A stretch of DNA of 64,000 bases from Roseburia faecis (GTDB taxonomy: Bacteria; Bacillota; Clostridia; Lachnospirales; Lachnospiraceae), in the NCBI RefSeq assembly GCF_001406815.1, contig NZ_CVRR01000005.1, forward strand, positions 372,001 through 436,000. Reading direction: 5' to 3'. Below the pieces are notes generated by a model, which saw only the letters and a list, made by a program, of their open reading frames with translations, made no database searches and had not been told where the DNA came from. A program made the translations under genes and the position numbers. Below are positions 51,901 to 59,993 of this stretch, in pieces. Position 1 is the stretch's first letter; the number at the start of each line of letters is the position of its first letter.

Positions 51901-52176
51901 CTAAACTATTTGTTCCTTGCAATAGGGAAGTTCATATAGCGTATCCGGATCAATATCAATGCATTTACAAGCATCTCTATTTCCGCCTATATCCCATGCT
52001 AATGTATCATTCATGATCGTACATGTATCAATAAATACCGAAATATCCCTCAATGGTTTGAAAACTTCTTTATCCAACATATTTTTCATATCATAACATA
52101 CAATTTTTCCATCTTCAAAGTAGACATACACTGTGTAGTCTTTCCTTGGTATCACTTGAACTACCTCAGGAAACAT
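51901..52176 (-). CDS. DUF2442 family protein
   Basis: A 91-residue protein (MFPEVVQVIPRKDYTVYVYF, DGKIVCYDMKNML). DUF2442 proteins usually sit beside DUF4160, as here, and the pair has been predicted to act as a toxin-antitoxin-like module. AGGAGG lies 8 nt before ATG 52176; a GTG nine bases upstream overlaps that site. The gap to the DUF4160 gene is 12 bp. Confidence 0.78.
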   Translation of the reverse strand: MFPEVVQVIPRKDYTVYVYFEDGKIVCYDMKNMLDKEVFKPLRDISVFIDTCTIMNDTLAWDIGGNRDACKCIDIDPDTLYELPYCKEQIV

Positions 52177-52188
52177 AAACAGCACCTC

Positions 52189-52449
52189 CTATACAAGTGG
52201 ATTAATTCTATTTAACGGCTTTCCATCTTTTGATAATTCCCAATTCTGCATCAACTCATCTTGATGTAAAACACACCACGCTAGAATTAACTTTAATTGT
52301 CTTGATGGCAAAGCTCCCTTGATGCATCTAGCTGTATCAATTTCAATAATTGCCTTATTCTCATTATACTCCGCATGAAAATGCGGCGGATTATGGTCAT
52401 CATAATACATTGTAACCCGAATTCCATAAAATAAAGATATTTCCGGCAT
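52189..52449 (-). CDS. DUF4160 family protein
   Basis: An 86-residue protein with the DUF4160 signature GIRVTMYYDDHNPPHFHAEY and a C-terminal LKLILAWCVLHQDELMQNWE helix. First gene of the DUF4160-DUF2442 pair. The two lie between the two rpsI-derived sites, so they are cargo or debris of an integrated element. Confidence 0.8.
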   Translation of the reverse strand: MPEISLFYGIRVTMYYDDHNPPHFHAEYNENKAIIEIDTARCIKGALPSRQLKLILAWCVLHQDELMQNWELSKDGKPLNRINPLV

Positions 52450-52514
52450 ATATTCACCTCCAAATACTCATTTTGATCTGTTCAAATACAGTATATCATA
52501 CTTATTCCTTTTTT

Positions 52515-52545
52515 TATACAAAAACTCCCCAGAACAAAGATCCTG
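52515..52545 (-). terminator. Terminator after the second rpsI 3'-end copy
   Basis: On the minus strand CTCCTCAGG and TCTGGGGAG pair around ATCTTTGT-type loop and are followed by TTTTTGT. Position relative to the SKR-stop codon matches the terminator at 51648-51690. Confidence 0.65.
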
Positions 52546-52612
52546 AGGAGTTGTAAATCGTATATAATTGTCCCTAAATATGCTGAATCGTATGATTCCA
52601 ATTATCTCTTTG

Positions 52613-52660
52613 TTAACGCTTGCTAAACTTTGGTGCTCTACGAGCTGCTTTGAGACCGTA
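52613..52660 (-). other. Copy of the rpsI 3' end carried at the end of the second element
   Basis: The minus strand reads TAC GGT CTC AAA ... TAA, i.e. YGLKAARRAPKFSKR and stop: the last 15 codons of ribosomal protein S9. Upstream of it the reading frame breaks (TAA in place of the Lys codon) and the sequence becomes that of the integrase region. Elements that insert at the 3' end of rpsI carry such a copy next to their integrase so that the host gene stays intact. Confidence 0.75.
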
Positions 52661-52729
52661 TTAAACATCTCTATGGTGCGTTTTTCCTTGATATTACGGG
52701 CTTTTTCGCATTTTCTGTTGTCGGTTGTC

Positions 52730-53971
52730 CTATTCCTTAACCATGGAAATCAGTGATTTTTCATCGAAATTCTCCTGGTTCAAAGCATCATTCACTACCT
52801 CGAAAAGTTCCTCTGGTTTATTATACTTGACCCTCGCGTAAATGTCCATAGTTGTCTTACTATTCTCATGCCCTGCCAGGTACTGAACTGTCTTAGGGTC
52901 AACGCCCGCATAGAGCAGATTCGTGATGTAGGTATGCCGCAACAAGTGCGGTGTTACATCGAAATTCAGGGTATAGCGAATCTTGGGATTGTTCCTCTGC
53001 GTTGTTCCTAATGTCGGCTTGACGGTATATTTGATGCTCTGTCCATTCACATATTTATAGTAAGTTCTCTCTTTCGCAGAACGAACAACTACATACTGCC
53101 AAACTCTCGTAAACTGAGAATAGGAAAGCGGCTGTCCCTCACTGTCCGCAATCACATACTCCGATATGGAATTGGCTTTTGCTTCCCGCAGGCAGTCCAC
53201 CAGGCACTTCGGAATGGGAATGTCCCTTTTAGCTGCTTTTGTCTTTAGAACGGTAGAAATCACCGGCCTGTTATGCTCCGCGCGCCATGCACGTCTCACG
53301 GAAATGTATGGTGTGGATTCATCCAGGAATACACAATCCCATTGCAATGCAAGAATTTCTTCCCGACGCAAGCCGGAATACAAACCAATCATAATAAAAA
53401 GATATGGCGGAAGCTCTTTCACCGTATCCAACAGAACCGCAACCTGTTGATCTGTTAAGGCATCTTTCTTTTTCGATGCTTTTCCGCCCTTTGCTGAAAT
53501 TCCTACACACGGATTATCGGTTATCAGCTGACTGCGCTCTGCCGAATAAAACACACACTTAATCAGCATATTTACCGTATCATACAGTCCTTTCGATTTT
53601 TGAGACAGCGGAACAAGCGCCAGACGAATATCATCCGCAGTCACTTCCTCCATATACATATCTCCCAGAGAGTTGATGACATAATTCTTCATATTCTGTC
53701 TGTATCCTTTTATAGTGGCCGTAGACACCTTTGCTGACTGCATCAGCAGCCATTTCTCACAATACTCGGCAACCGTCGGATGCTTCCGGCGAAAGATGAT
53801 TTCCTCCACCTGTCTCCGGCCTTCCAACTGCTTTTCATATAATTCTTCACAGGTGGTCGCATATAAGCTGACCTGCTTTCCATCGGCATCTGTAATTCTG
53901 GTTCTGTAATACAGTGTTCCTTTTCTTGTAACCGTTCCGTACTCTGGAACGCTTTGTTTTTTCTTAGCCAT
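52730..53971 (-). CDS. int: Tyrosine recombinase/integrase of the second element
   Basis: A 413-residue integrase: N-terminal arm-binding segment (GTVTRKGTLYYRTRITDADG), core-binding domain (residues ~65-150), and catalytic domain with Arg in YSGLRREEILALQWD, HLLRHTY, YLAGHEN and Tyr in TMDIYARV. It lies 69 bp from the rpsI-end copy, so rpsI is its probable target. ATG 53971 has AGAAGGA upstream; the in-frame extension enters the repeated region and is not conserved in type. Confidence 0.92.
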   Translation of the reverse strand: MAKKKQSVPEYGTVTRKGTLYYRTRITDADGKQVSLYATTCEELYEKQLEGRRQVEEIIFRRKHPTVAEYCEKWLLMQSAKVSTATIKGYRQNMKNYVINSLGDMYMEEVTADDIRLALVPLSQKSKGLYDTVNMLIKCVFYSAERSQLITDNPCVGISAKGGKASKKKDALTDQQVAVLLDTVKELPPYLFIMIGLYSGLRREEILALQWDCVFLDESTPYISVRRAWRAEHNRPVISTVLKTKAAKRDIPIPKCLVDCLREAKANSISEYVIADSEGQPLSYSQFTRVWQYVVVRSAKERTYYKYVNGQSIKYTVKPTLGTTQRNNPKIRYTLNFDVTPHLLRHTYITNLLYAGVDPKTVQYLAGHENSKTTMDIYARVKYNKPEELFEVVNDALNQENFDEKSLISMVKE

Positions 53972-53982
53972 ACAAATCTTGT

Positions 53983-54297
53983 CCTTCTCATTAACACTGA
54001 CAAAAAAAACAAAAAACAGGCGCATCAAATGAAATTTTATCAAAAATATTTTACAAGCTGCTTTAATCCACGGCGGATACTGTCTCGGACACGGCTTGGG
54101 TCTACACCTTCTACTTCGGCAATTTCATTTACCGTCATTCCCAGATAGTATCGGGCATAAATTCGCTTTGCCTGTTTCTCCGGCAGCTTCATCACAGCGG
54201 CATAGACCTGCTCCCGAAACTGTTTTTCCTCCAGAACCATCTCCGAAAAAATGGCAACAAAAAACGCCAGATTTCCGTGAGGGAAAACTGGCGCGCC
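53983..54297. repeat. ~310-bp direct repeat, copy 1
   Basis: Near-identical to 59226-59531, from CCTTCT(C/T)ATTAACACTGAC to GGGAAAACTGGC(G/A)CGCC. Only scattered substitutions and a short A-run difference separate them. Both carry a sigma-factor fragment and end in the hairpin GCCAGATTTCC/GGGAAAACTGGC. The two copies bracket the first immunity module. Confidence 0.88.
54040..54297 (-). pseudogene. Sigma-70-like factor, C-terminal fragment (copy 1)
   Basis: The minus strand encodes about 80 residues: VLEEKQFREQVYAAVMKLPE and AKRIYARYYLGMTVNEIAEV then GVDPSRVRDSIRRGLKQL, a sigma region-4 helix-turn-helix. The N-terminal part is gone; homology stops at the hairpin where the next module begins. 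In similar elements a small sigma-like gene lies just before int. Without a start it is probably silent. Confidence 0.7.
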
Positions 54298-54332
54298 CGA
54301 TAAATTTTCCAATTCTACGCATAACCGTTTCC

Positions 54333-54629
54333 TCACTGAACGAAAGTAAGGAACATGGCAAGCGCAACAATTCCCACCATCAGCAGCAGCCAAAAAACGC
54401 TGATTGCAGTTGATACAATATTGATAATGCTGCGGCTTTCCCTGCTCCGCACACATACCACCGAAAGAATCAGACCCAGCAGGACAAAAACGACATTGGC
54501 TCCGGCCCAAGCGGTTCGGGCTCCATCCGACAGCGAAAGGTGCAGAAGCGATGGGGCAAGAGCCGCCAGCGGTAGGATGCTCACAATGAGCGCAGCGATA
54601 CTAACTGATTGAAGTTTTTTCTTTTCCAT
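54333..54629 (-). CDS. Small membrane protein of immunity module 1
   Basis: A 98-residue protein with three hydrophobic segments (VSIAALIVSILPLAALAPSL; AGANVVFVLLGLILSVVCV; AISVFWLLLMVGIVALAMFL). It is the last gene of the ABC operon, 4 bp after the second permease. No family recognised; probably an accessory immunity protein. Confidence 0.65.
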   Translation of the reverse strand: MEKKKLQSVSIAALIVSILPLAALAPSLLHLSLSDGARTAWAGANVVFVLLGLILSVVCVRSRESRSIINIVSTAISVFWLLLMVGIVALAMFLTFVQ

Positions 54630-54633
54630 AGTT

Positions 54634-55398
54634 TTACCTCATTTCTTTTTTCCCAAATTGGGTGACAGCCAGCGCGAAAAACAGGCCAAACACTACAATC
54701 GCGCACGGCAGGAACGGAAACACCGAAAAAGCGGCGTCGGAAGTTTCTGCTGTAAAGTCATAGAGAGAGCAGGAAACGAGATAACCGCTGTAACAGTACG
54801 GGTAGGCGATCCACAGCGGCGTATTCGCAACCAATACACCGGGAATCACAAGCAGCAGATTTAATCCCACAGAAAGAAGCGGCTTTTCAAACAGCACAGT
54901 GATGACCCACATAGCTGCAATGCACGGCAACATAGTCAGAAACAGCCCCAAGCACCATTTCAGAAGATATAGGATCGGCAGGGTTTCTGTTACTCCCATT
55001 GTCTGTGTCGCAATCAACCCAGCGATTACAAATACGACAAGAAACGCCACCATCTCCATAAACAGATAAAAGGTAAGCACACAGAATTTGGCAATGGATA
55101 ATGCGCAGCGGCTGACCGGCAGCGCCAGCATTTTCAGAATCCCGTTATTTCCTGTTTCTCGTCCTGCGATCATCACGCAAACCACGATCATGCTGAATGG
55201 AAGCAGATAGTAGGCGTAAACAAGCGCACTTTGAATAAACATGGCAGGCCACGCATTGGTGTATTCCGGTGTAAAGTAGTTGCTCAAACTCGCAACCCCG
55301 GAAACCACCACCAATAAAGGTGCAATGAAAATCAGGGGTACGATTTTGGAGCGTTTTACTTTCATAAACTCGATTTTGAGTAAATCCAAAAAACTCAT
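54634..55398 (-). CDS. Lantibiotic-immunity-type ABC permease (LanG-like), module 1
   Basis: A 254-residue ABC-2 permease with six hydrophobic segments and the cytoplasmic GRETGNNGILKMLALPVSRC loop. LanFEG/CprABC transporters expel lantibiotics from the membrane. The gene follows the other permease by 16 bp. Confidence 0.82.
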   Translation of the reverse strand: MSFLDLLKIEFMKVKRSKIVPLIFIAPLLVVVSGVASLSNYFTPEYTNAWPAMFIQSALVYAYYLLPFSMIVVCVMIAGRETGNNGILKMLALPVSRCALSIAKFCVLTFYLFMEMVAFLVVFVIAGLIATQTMGVTETLPILYLLKWCLGLFLTMLPCIAAMWVITVLFEKPLLSVGLNLLLVIPGVLVANTPLWIAYPYCYSGYLVSCSLYDFTAETSDAAFSVFPFLPCAIVVFGLFFALAVTQFGKKEMR

Positions 55399-55414
55399 TT
55401 CTTATTATCCCTCC

Positions 55415-56140
55415 TTACTCGTAGCGTCTGTACTTCGCCAGCCACAAGCCCACAGCAAGGAACAACAGTGTTTCCACCAAAGCGACAAGGGCAACCGTCG
55501 AATCAGGCTGGGCGCTCATGGCTACTGCTGGTTTCAGAATAATCACAAAAGGATGCACCAGCAAAAGCGTCAGCCCCGAATTTGCAAGGGCCATACCACT
55601 CAGAAAACCGGCAACACCAATTCCAAGCGGCACCCACATATTTTCAAAGCGCGAGGAAATCAGCAGCATAAACGACAGTACCGGCATGGATGTGAGAAAA
55701 GAGTATCCGGCAAAGCGTACCAGCGTACCCATCTCAAACGCTCCGTCCGGCAAGTCCGTCATTCCGATCTGTGCAAGTGCCAGGTTTTGCAGCACGATAG
55801 CAACCAAAAACATGACCGTCAGAATCAGAAATTTACACAGATACATGGACGGGACGCTGACGGGAAGCATATACATCTTCTTTACGGCACTTCCCTTAAA
55901 TTCCATGTTGTAGATCATGCAGGTAGCAACCACGATACCGAACAGATTCAGCACCATAATCATGCCGTAGAGCTGGGTCAACAAGACATCCATCGGGGCC
56001 AGCGGCAGATTCAGAAGTGTGTCTTTCCGCACAATGAAATTGACAAATGCGTAGGCGGCTCCCAAGACACCAACGGCCAGCAGCACGGGAATCACGCCGG
56101 TTCGCTTTTCTTTCCGAAGTTCGATTGCCAGCGTTTTCAT
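55415..56140 (-). CDS. Lantibiotic-immunity-type ABC permease (LanE-like), module 1
   Basis: A 241-residue permease with six hydrophobic segments and NMEFKGSAVKKMYMLPVSVP as the ABC-2 loop. It overlaps the ATPase gene by 4 bp (ATGA). With its neighbours it forms a resistance pump against cationic antimicrobial peptides. Confidence 0.83.
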   Translation of the reverse strand: MKTLAIELRKEKRTGVIPVLLAVGVLGAAYAFVNFIVRKDTLLNLPLAPMDVLLTQLYGMIMVLNLFGIVVATCMIYNMEFKGSAVKKMYMLPVSVPSMYLCKFLILTVMFLVAIVLQNLALAQIGMTDLPDGAFEMGTLVRFAGYSFLTSMPVLSFMLLISSRFENMWVPLGIGVAGFLSGMALANSGLTLLLVHPFVIILKPAVAMSAQPDSTVALVALVETLLFLAVGLWLAKYRRYE

Positions 56141-56901
56141 AATTTTGCCCTCTGCTTTCTGTCCATGTTATCTTTCTCAACCATAGAAAGGAACACATCT
56201 TCCAGATTGTCCGCAGCGAAGCCGGATTGCAGGGCGTATTGACGCAGATCATTCATGCTTCCCTCAAACAGCAGCCGCCCGTGGTTGAGAATCCCAATGT
56301 CATCTGCAATCAATTCGATTTCAGACAGCATATGGGACGAGATCAGCACCGTGCAGTCGTAAAGGCTGGGCAAGGATTTTACCAGATTGCGGATTTCGTG
56401 GATACCAGACGGGTCAAGACCGTTTGTGGGTTCGTCCAGAATCAGAATCGGCGGACGCCCCAAGAGCGCCCCGGCAAGGCCCAAGCGTTGCTTCATCCCC
56501 AGCGAATACTGTTTTGCCAGCCGGTCGCCAAACTCGGTCAGCCCTACCAGTTCCAGAGCATCTTCCACATCCGCTTTCGGCAGTCCCAAAATGCGGCGGA
56601 TAATGTCAAGATTTTCCCGCCCGGTGAGATTCGCGTAGAAAGACGGCGCTTCGATGAAAGAACCGATCTCTTTGAGAATGGCAATCCGATCCTGCGGAAA
56701 CTGTTTCCCATCAATGGTAAAGCTGCCTTTTGTGGGGTCGGTCAACCCCAACAGCATTTTCATGGTAGTGGATTTGCCTGCCCCGTTCGGACCAAGAAAA
56801 CCATAAATGCTGCCCTTGCGAATATGAAGCGAAACATGATTGACCGAAGTGAAGTTCTTATATTTCTTGGTCAACTGTTCCGTTGTAATGATATAGTCCA
56901 T
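56137..56901 (-). CDS. Lantibiotic-immunity-type ABC ATPase (LanF/CprA-like), module 1
   Basis: A 254-residue ATPase with Walker A GPNGAGKST, signature YSLGMKQRLGLAGAL, Walker B ILILDEPTNGLDP, and in place of the usual Gln the IGSFIEAPSFY E-loop, the variant Q-loop that marks lantibiotic-immunity transporters. First gene of the operon, with AAGGAGATG before the ATG. Divergent from its regulator and kinase genes. Confidence 0.9.
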   Translation of the reverse strand: MDYIITTEQLTKKYKNFTSVNHVSLHIRKGSIYGFLGPNGAGKSTTMKMLLGLTDPTKGSFTIDGKQFPQDRIAILKEIGSFIEAPSFYANLTGRENLDIIRRILGLPKADVEDALELVGLTEFGDRLAKQYSLGMKQRLGLAGALLGRPPILILDEPTNGLDPSGIHEIRNLVKSLPSLYDCTVLISSHMLSEIELIADDIGILNHGRLLFEGSMNDLRQYALQSGFAADNLEDVFLSMVEKDNMDRKQRAKL

Positions 56902-56946
56902 AGAAACATCTCCTTTCGATGCTTCTATGGTACAACTTCAACCTGA

Positions 56947-56985
56947 CATCTACATTCTCCCGTCCTTACTTTTACCTTACTTTTC
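56947..56985 (-). promoter_or_regulatory. 11-bp direct repeats before the module 1 ABC operon
   Basis: CCTTACTTTTA (56964-56974) and CCTTACTTTTC (56975-56985) are adjacent 11-bp repeats. On the minus strand TAGATG (56947-56952) may be the -10 they serve. A typical site for the OmpR-type regulator encoded on the other side of this intergenic region. Confidence 0.55.
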
Positions 56986-57016
56986 AAGGAACAAGAACGC
57001 AGAACGGACAGCCCAT

Positions 57017-57024
57017 GATATAAT
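57017..57024 (+). promoter_or_regulatory. -10 of the module 1 regulator promoter
   Basis: TGATATAAT contains a perfect TATAAT (57019-57024) with a TG extension; no good -35. Transcription would start about 25 nt before the regulator ATG. Confidence 0.45.
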
Positions 57025-57057
57025 AGAAACAAATAAAATCAGATTGGAGAAACTGCT

Positions 57058-57759
57058 ATGGATAATTCCTTTTTACATACTAAAAGGCTCCTGTTGGTAG
57101 ATGATGAACAGGAACTATTGAAAATGGTTTCAGATATATTGAAAGATGCAGGATTTGAAACTGTCCTTACCGCAATGACGGTCAAAGAAGCTATTTTGAC
57201 CGCAAAAGAGGAAACTCCCGATTTAATTGTTTTGGATGTCATGCTGCCGGATGGGGATGGCTTTTCTCTGATGCAGCATTTCCGCACTTTTACCAATGTG
57301 CCGATCATTTTCTTAACAGCAAAGGACGAAGCAGCAGACAAATTATCGGGATTGGGGCTTGGTGCAGATGACTACATTTCTAAGCCCTTTATGCCGCAGG
57401 AACTGTTACTGCGTATCTATGCGGTACTGCGGCGGACCTACAAAGAGGATTCACCGCTGCTTGTTTTGGATGGATGTACGATTGATTTCAGCCGGGCCGA
57501 AGTCCATAAGGGCAGCGAAATTATCTCCCTGACAGCCAAAGAACATACTTTACTTGAAACGCTTGCCCGTAATGCTGGAAAGATTGTTACCGTAGATGCT
57601 CTTTGTGAAGCCCTCTGGGGGGATAATCCTTTTGGCTACGAAAACAGCCTCAATGCTCATGTCCGGCGCGTCCGGGAAAAGATTGAAACCGATCCATCAA
57701 AACCCGTGTCCCTAATAACCATTAAAGGATTAGGCTATAAGCTGATAGCAAGGAAGTGA
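57058..57759 (+). CDS. OmpR-family response regulator, module 1
   Basis: A 233-residue regulator: receiver (LLLVDDE, Asp in LIVLDVMLPDGDG, Lys in YISKPF) and winged-helix output (IDFSRAEVHKGSEIISLTAK ... SLITIKGLGYKL). GGAGAAA precedes the ATG. It should activate the divergent ABC operon through the 11-bp repeats. Four bases separate it from the kinase gene. Confidence 0.93.
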   Translation: MDNSFLHTKRLLLVDDEQELLKMVSDILKDAGFETVLTAMTVKEAILTAKEETPDLIVLDVMLPDGDGFSLMQHFRTFTNVPIIFLTAKDEAADKLSGLGLGADDYISKPFMPQELLLRIYAVLRRTYKEDSPLLVLDGCTIDFSRAEVHKGSEIISLTAKEHTLLETLARNAGKIVTVDALCEALWGDNPFGYENSLNAHVRRVREKIETDPSKPVSLITIKGLGYKLIARK

Positions 57760-57763
57760 TGTC

Positions 57764-59128
57764 ATGAAATCATTCGGAAGTTATATATCTAAATATCTTG
57801 TGTCGTTCGTTGCCTTTATTCTGATATTGCTTTTTCTTAATGCAGTAGTATTCGGTCTGACTTTTCAAAAGATTGTGACCGAGGATTATGGCGATTCATC
57901 CCCGCAATCCATGTTGGAAATGACTGCTACCGCCGCTACGCCGGAACAATTATCGGATGAGGCGGTGCAAATGCTCCGACAGAATCATATTTGGGCGATC
58001 TACTTGAATACAGATGGTCAATGTTATTGGTCGGTTGATTTGCCGGACAATGTGCCGAAAAATTACACAATTCAAGATGTCGCACTATTTTCAAAAGGGT
58101 ATATTGAGGATTACCCGGTTTTTATTTGGAACACCGATGATGGGTTGTTGGTGCTGGGCTATCCCACAGACAGCTACACAAAACTCACCAGCAATTACTA
58201 TTCCATTGCAGCACTTCAACGACTCCCCATCTTTGTGCTGGGGATGCTTGGCTTGGATGTGCTGTGCCTCTTTTCAGCCTATTACTTTTCCAAACGCAGA
58301 ATCATTCACAATACCGAACCGATTGTGTCCGCTGTGGAAACTTTGGCAGACGGAAAGCCAGTTTCACTTCATATCAGCGGAGAACTATCGGAAATTGCAA
58401 GCAGTGTAAACAAAGCTTCTTCCATTTTGAATAGGCAAAATGAAGCGCGGGCGAACTGGATCAGCGGCGTTTCCCATGACATCCGCACACCTCTCTCCAT
58501 GATTATGGGGTATGCGGGCCGTATTGCAGAAAGTAAAGCTGCCAGCAAGAGCATCCGTGAACAGGCGGAAATAGTACGGAAGCAAAGTGTAAAAATCAAA
58601 GAGCTGGTGCAGGATTTGAATTTAGTATCGCAGTTGGAATATGAGATGCAGCCGCTTCATAAAGAGATGGTTCGCTTATCCAAACTACTGCGATCCTATG
58701 TAGCAGACCTGTTGAATACAGGAATTTCCGATAGCTACAACATCGGAATTAAGATCACTCCTGACGCTGAAAATGCTGTGTTGGAATGTGATGCCAGATT
58801 GATTTCGCGAGCTATAAACAACCTTGTCCAGAACAGCATAAAACACAACCCACAGGGCTGTGAAGTCTGCCTTTCGCTTACAACATCGCAAAACCATCTT
58901 ATCTTGGCGGTTACGGATAACGGAACGGGTCTGTCTGCTGAAAAGCTGCAAGAGCTGGAAGAAAAACCGCATTATATGGAAAGCACAGATGAACGGCTTG
59001 ATTTAAGACATGGGCTTGGATTGCTGATTGTCCAACAAGTCGCCATAGCTCATAACGGCAATTTCAAACTTACTAATGTTTTCCCGAAAGGGTGTGAATC
59101 TACTTTAATATTCCCGTATATTGGATAA
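57764..59128 (+). CDS. Sensor histidine kinase, module 1 (CprK/LanK-like)
   Basis: A 454-residue kinase with TM1 (residues ~10-32), an extracellular domain of ~115 residues, TM2 (~150-172), a HAMP-like linker, HisKA with His in WISGVSHDIRTPLSMIMGYA, and HATPase_c (N box NNLVQNSIKHNP; G boxes DNGTGLSAE and HGLGLLIVQQV). Two-TM kinases with an extracellular domain beside a LanFEG pump sense lantibiotics. Followed by a strong terminator. Confidence 0.9.
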   Translation: MKSFGSYISKYLVSFVAFILILLFLNAVVFGLTFQKIVTEDYGDSSPQSMLEMTATAATPEQLSDEAVQMLRQNHIWAIYLNTDGQCYWSVDLPDNVPKNYTIQDVALFSKGYIEDYPVFIWNTDDGLLVLGYPTDSYTKLTSNYYSIAALQRLPIFVLGMLGLDVLCLFSAYYFSKRRIIHNTEPIVSAVETLADGKPVSLHISGELSEIASSVNKASSILNRQNEARANWISGVSHDIRTPLSMIMGYAGRIAESKAASKSIREQAEIVRKQSVKIKELVQDLNLVSQLEYEMQPLHKEMVRLSKLLRSYVADLLNTGISDSYNIGIKITPDAENAVLECDARLISRAINNLVQNSIKHNPQGCEVCLSLTTSQNHLILAVTDNGTGLSAEKLQELEEKPHYMESTDERLDLRHGLGLLIVQQVAIAHNGNFKLTNVFPKGCESTLIFPYIG

Positions 59129-59152
59129 ACAGGCAAGTACAAATCTATAAGG

Positions 59153-59199
59153 AAACGCCAGATGCAGAGGTGATATGCCCCTGGATCTGGCGTTTTCTT
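59153..59199 (+). terminator. Terminator of the module 1 regulator-kinase operon
   Basis: AAACGCCAGAT (59153-59163) and ATCTGGCGTTT (59185-59195) pair perfectly around a 21-nt loop and are followed by TCTT. Confidence 0.85.
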
Positions 59200-59225
59200 A
59201 ATAAGCGCACTTCAAATCGGTATAA

Positions 59226-59531
59226 CCTTCTTATTAACACTGACAAAAAACAGGCGCATCAAATGAAATTTTATCAAAAATATTTTCCAAGCTGCTTTAA
59301 TCCACGGCGGATACTGTCTCGGACACGGCTTGGGTCTACACCTTCTACTTCGGCAATTTCATTTACCGTCATTTCCAGATAGTATCGGGCATAAATTCGC
59401 TTTGCCTGTTTCTCCGGCAGCTTCACCACAGCGGCATAGACCTGCTCCTGAAACTGTTTTTCCTCCAGAACCATCTCCGAAAAAATGGCAACAAAAAACG
59501 CCAGATTTCCGTGAGGGAAAACTGGCACGCC
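59226..59531. repeat. ~310-bp direct repeat, copy 2
   Basis: Second copy of the segment at 53983-54297. Its left boundary falls at the position of the integrase ribosome binding site in copy 1, so this looks like the trace of the same junction in another element or a duplication during acquisition of the second module. Confidence 0.88.
59274..59531 (-). pseudogene. Sigma-70-like factor, C-terminal fragment (copy 2)
   Basis: Encodes the same region-4 fragment as copy 1 with few substitutions (FQEQVYAAVVKLPEKQ, YYLEMTVNEIAEVEG, RRGLKQLGKYF). The upstream coding part is again replaced at the same hairpin by an immunity module. Confidence 0.7.
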
Positions 59532-59545
59532 AAGAACAGCCATTA

Positions 59546-59986
59546 TTATACTGAATTACATGGAACGATAATGCCGATATAATTTCCACCATCAGGAAGT
59601 GTAATTGTGTCACTATAAGTTCCGGTTGTTTCAATCAAAGTGACTGCTTCATCAGATCCAGAAATCCAGAATACTTTTGCAGTACCTTCCATAATCTCCA
59701 AGGTGCAATCAATGGACAGCTCCTTACCGGCTTCTCTCTTTATGGAAGTTCCTCCGAACAAATACTCTGTACCTGAAAAGTTCGCATAATCAGCCGTATA
59801 AGTCCCTGTATAATCATCAATTCCTTTTTCTTTTTCCCCTTGCAGTGACGATTTCCCTGTCAGTTCTATGGAGCCCGCAGACTGAACAATGTTATTGTAA
59901 TGATTGAGAATTTCATCTTTTGAACAGCCAGCAAGCATAAAACTTCCCACAAGGACGAATGTTAATGCTAAAACTATTTTCTTCAT
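59546..59986 (-). CDS. Lipoprotein of immunity module 2
   Basis: A 146-residue lipoprotein with lipobox MLAGC (Cys21) and a beta-rich extracellular domain (TGKSSLQGEKEKGIDDYTGT ... DCTLEIMEGTAKVFWISGSD). It lies 7 bp after the second permease gene. Position suggests a LanI-like accessory immunity lipoprotein; no named family recognised. Confidence 0.7.
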   Translation of the reverse strand: MKKIVLALTFVLVGSFMLAGCSKDEILNHYNNIVQSAGSIELTGKSSLQGEKEKGIDDYTGTYTADYANFSGTEYLFGGTSIKREAGKELSIDCTLEIMEGTAKVFWISGSDEAVTLIETTGTYSDTITLPDGGNYIGIIVPCNSV

Positions 59987-59993
59987 AAAATCA

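Noticed and set aside
51572-51922. Minus-strand open frame of 116 codons
   Set aside because: It runs through the rpsI-end footprint and its terminator hairpin; no ribosome binding site and no protein-like conservation pattern.
52468-52668. Minus-strand open frame of 66 codons
   Set aside because: It reads the rpsI 3'-end copy in the wrong frame (LASVNKE instead of FSKR-stop) and continues through the terminator.
54298-54510. Extended sigma-factor reading frame up to 54510
   Set aside because: Past the hairpin at about 54297 the frame is the wrong-frame translation of the small membrane protein gene 54333-54629.
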